DNA of 64,000 nucleotides, from positions 62,001 to 126,000 of the forward strand of contig NZ_FQWD01000002.1 of the NCBI RefSeq assembly GCF_900129565.1, in the 5' to 3' direction. The DNA is from Marisediminitalea aggregata. Its GTDB lineage: Bacteria; Pseudomonadota; Gammaproteobacteria; Enterobacterales; Alteromonadaceae. The translations under genes and the position numbers were made by a program. Position 1 is the stretch's first letter. Each line of letters starts with the position of its first letter. Shown piece after piece: positions 63,928 to 64,000 of this stretch. The notes beneath the pieces are model-generated. The model searched no databases, was not told where the DNA came from, and worked only from the letters and a program-made list of their open reading frames with translations.

Positions 63928-64000
63928 CCGTTAACCGAATACCAAATTTATCGTTGACCACTACTACTTCTCCATGAGCAATCAACGTGCCATTTACAAG
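63887..64000 (-). CDS. fliN: Flagellar motor switch protein FliN (C-terminal end only)
   Basis: The last 37 codons before the right edge read [20 protein letters not shown], then [17 protein letters not shown] and a TAA stop, the conserved SpoA-type C-terminus of FliN. It is a C-ring component that binds CheY-P and the export ATPase complex. The start lies beyond the window. Confidence 0.93.
   Translation of the reverse strand, partial: LVNGTLIAHGEVVVVNDKFGIRLTDVISQIERIKKLR

Overview
The window looks like a chromosomal segment of a marine gammaproteobacterium of the Alteromonadales (Alteromonas/Shewanella-like). The main evidence is gene order: a DUF3450-TtpC-ExbB-ExbD TonB2-type module, very large TonB-dependent receptors, a TyrR-controlled homogentisate pathway, pspF followed by sapABCDF, oadGAB, and the polar-flagellum order fliNOPQR-flhB-flhA-flhF-flhG-fliA-cheYZAB-parC-parP-cheW-DUF2802. 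The genus cannot be fixed from sequence reading alone. No insertion sequence, prophage, CRISPR array or clear foreign island was seen; the window is almost entirely core genes.

Layout. 1-3000: TonB2-type energy transducer (exbD cut by the left edge). 3.7-11.1 kb: two outer-membrane TonB-dependent receptors, the first followed by a DUF6445 oxygenase-like gene. 11.8-14 kb: a ComFB-family protein, the 4.5S SRP RNA, leucine dehydrogenase and its divergent Lrp-family regulator. 14-20.7 kb: phenylalanine/tyrosine degradation (phhA, tyrR, then hpd-hmgA-fahA-maiA) with recognisable TyrR boxes before phhA and tyrR and a weaker pair before hpd. 20.8-29 kb: phage-shock genes pspABC with a sigma-54 promoter, divergent pspF, and sapABCDF immediately after pspF. 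29-32.2 kb: sodium-pumping oxaloacetate decarboxylase (oadGAB). 32.4-33.2 kb: a small HTH regulator plus membrane protein pair with its own palindromes. 33.5-41.6 kb: three tRNAs, csrA, alaS, recX, a FemAB-like protein, an M13 peptidase and a DUF938 methyltransferase. 41.6-46.3 kb: metA and a methionine synthase split into two polypeptides by one in-frame stop codon, under MetJ boxes. 46.5-48 kb: a GH28 polygalacturonase-like lipoprotein. 48-64 kb: one long leftward chemotaxis and flagellar-export block ending in a truncated fliN.

How the genes work together. TonB2-type proteins would power receptors such as the two encoded here. PhhA makes tyrosine, and Hpd, HmgA, FahA and MaiA carry it on to fumarate and acetoacetate; TyrR probably controls this set and itself. 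MetA and the two MetH polypeptides cover the first and last committed steps of methionine synthesis. The flagellar block supplies the export gate, the polar-placement proteins FlhF/FlhG, sigma-28, and a chemosensory core whose CheA carries three linker repeats and which sits with the ParC/ParP polar-localisation pair.

No wholly new system could be demonstrated. The best leads are the in-frame stop that splits metH, alanine at MetA position 111, the triple repeat in CheA, the DUF6445 gene placed just after a receptor terminator, the divergent SapD ATPase motifs, and the HTH/membrane-protein pair with matched palindromes.
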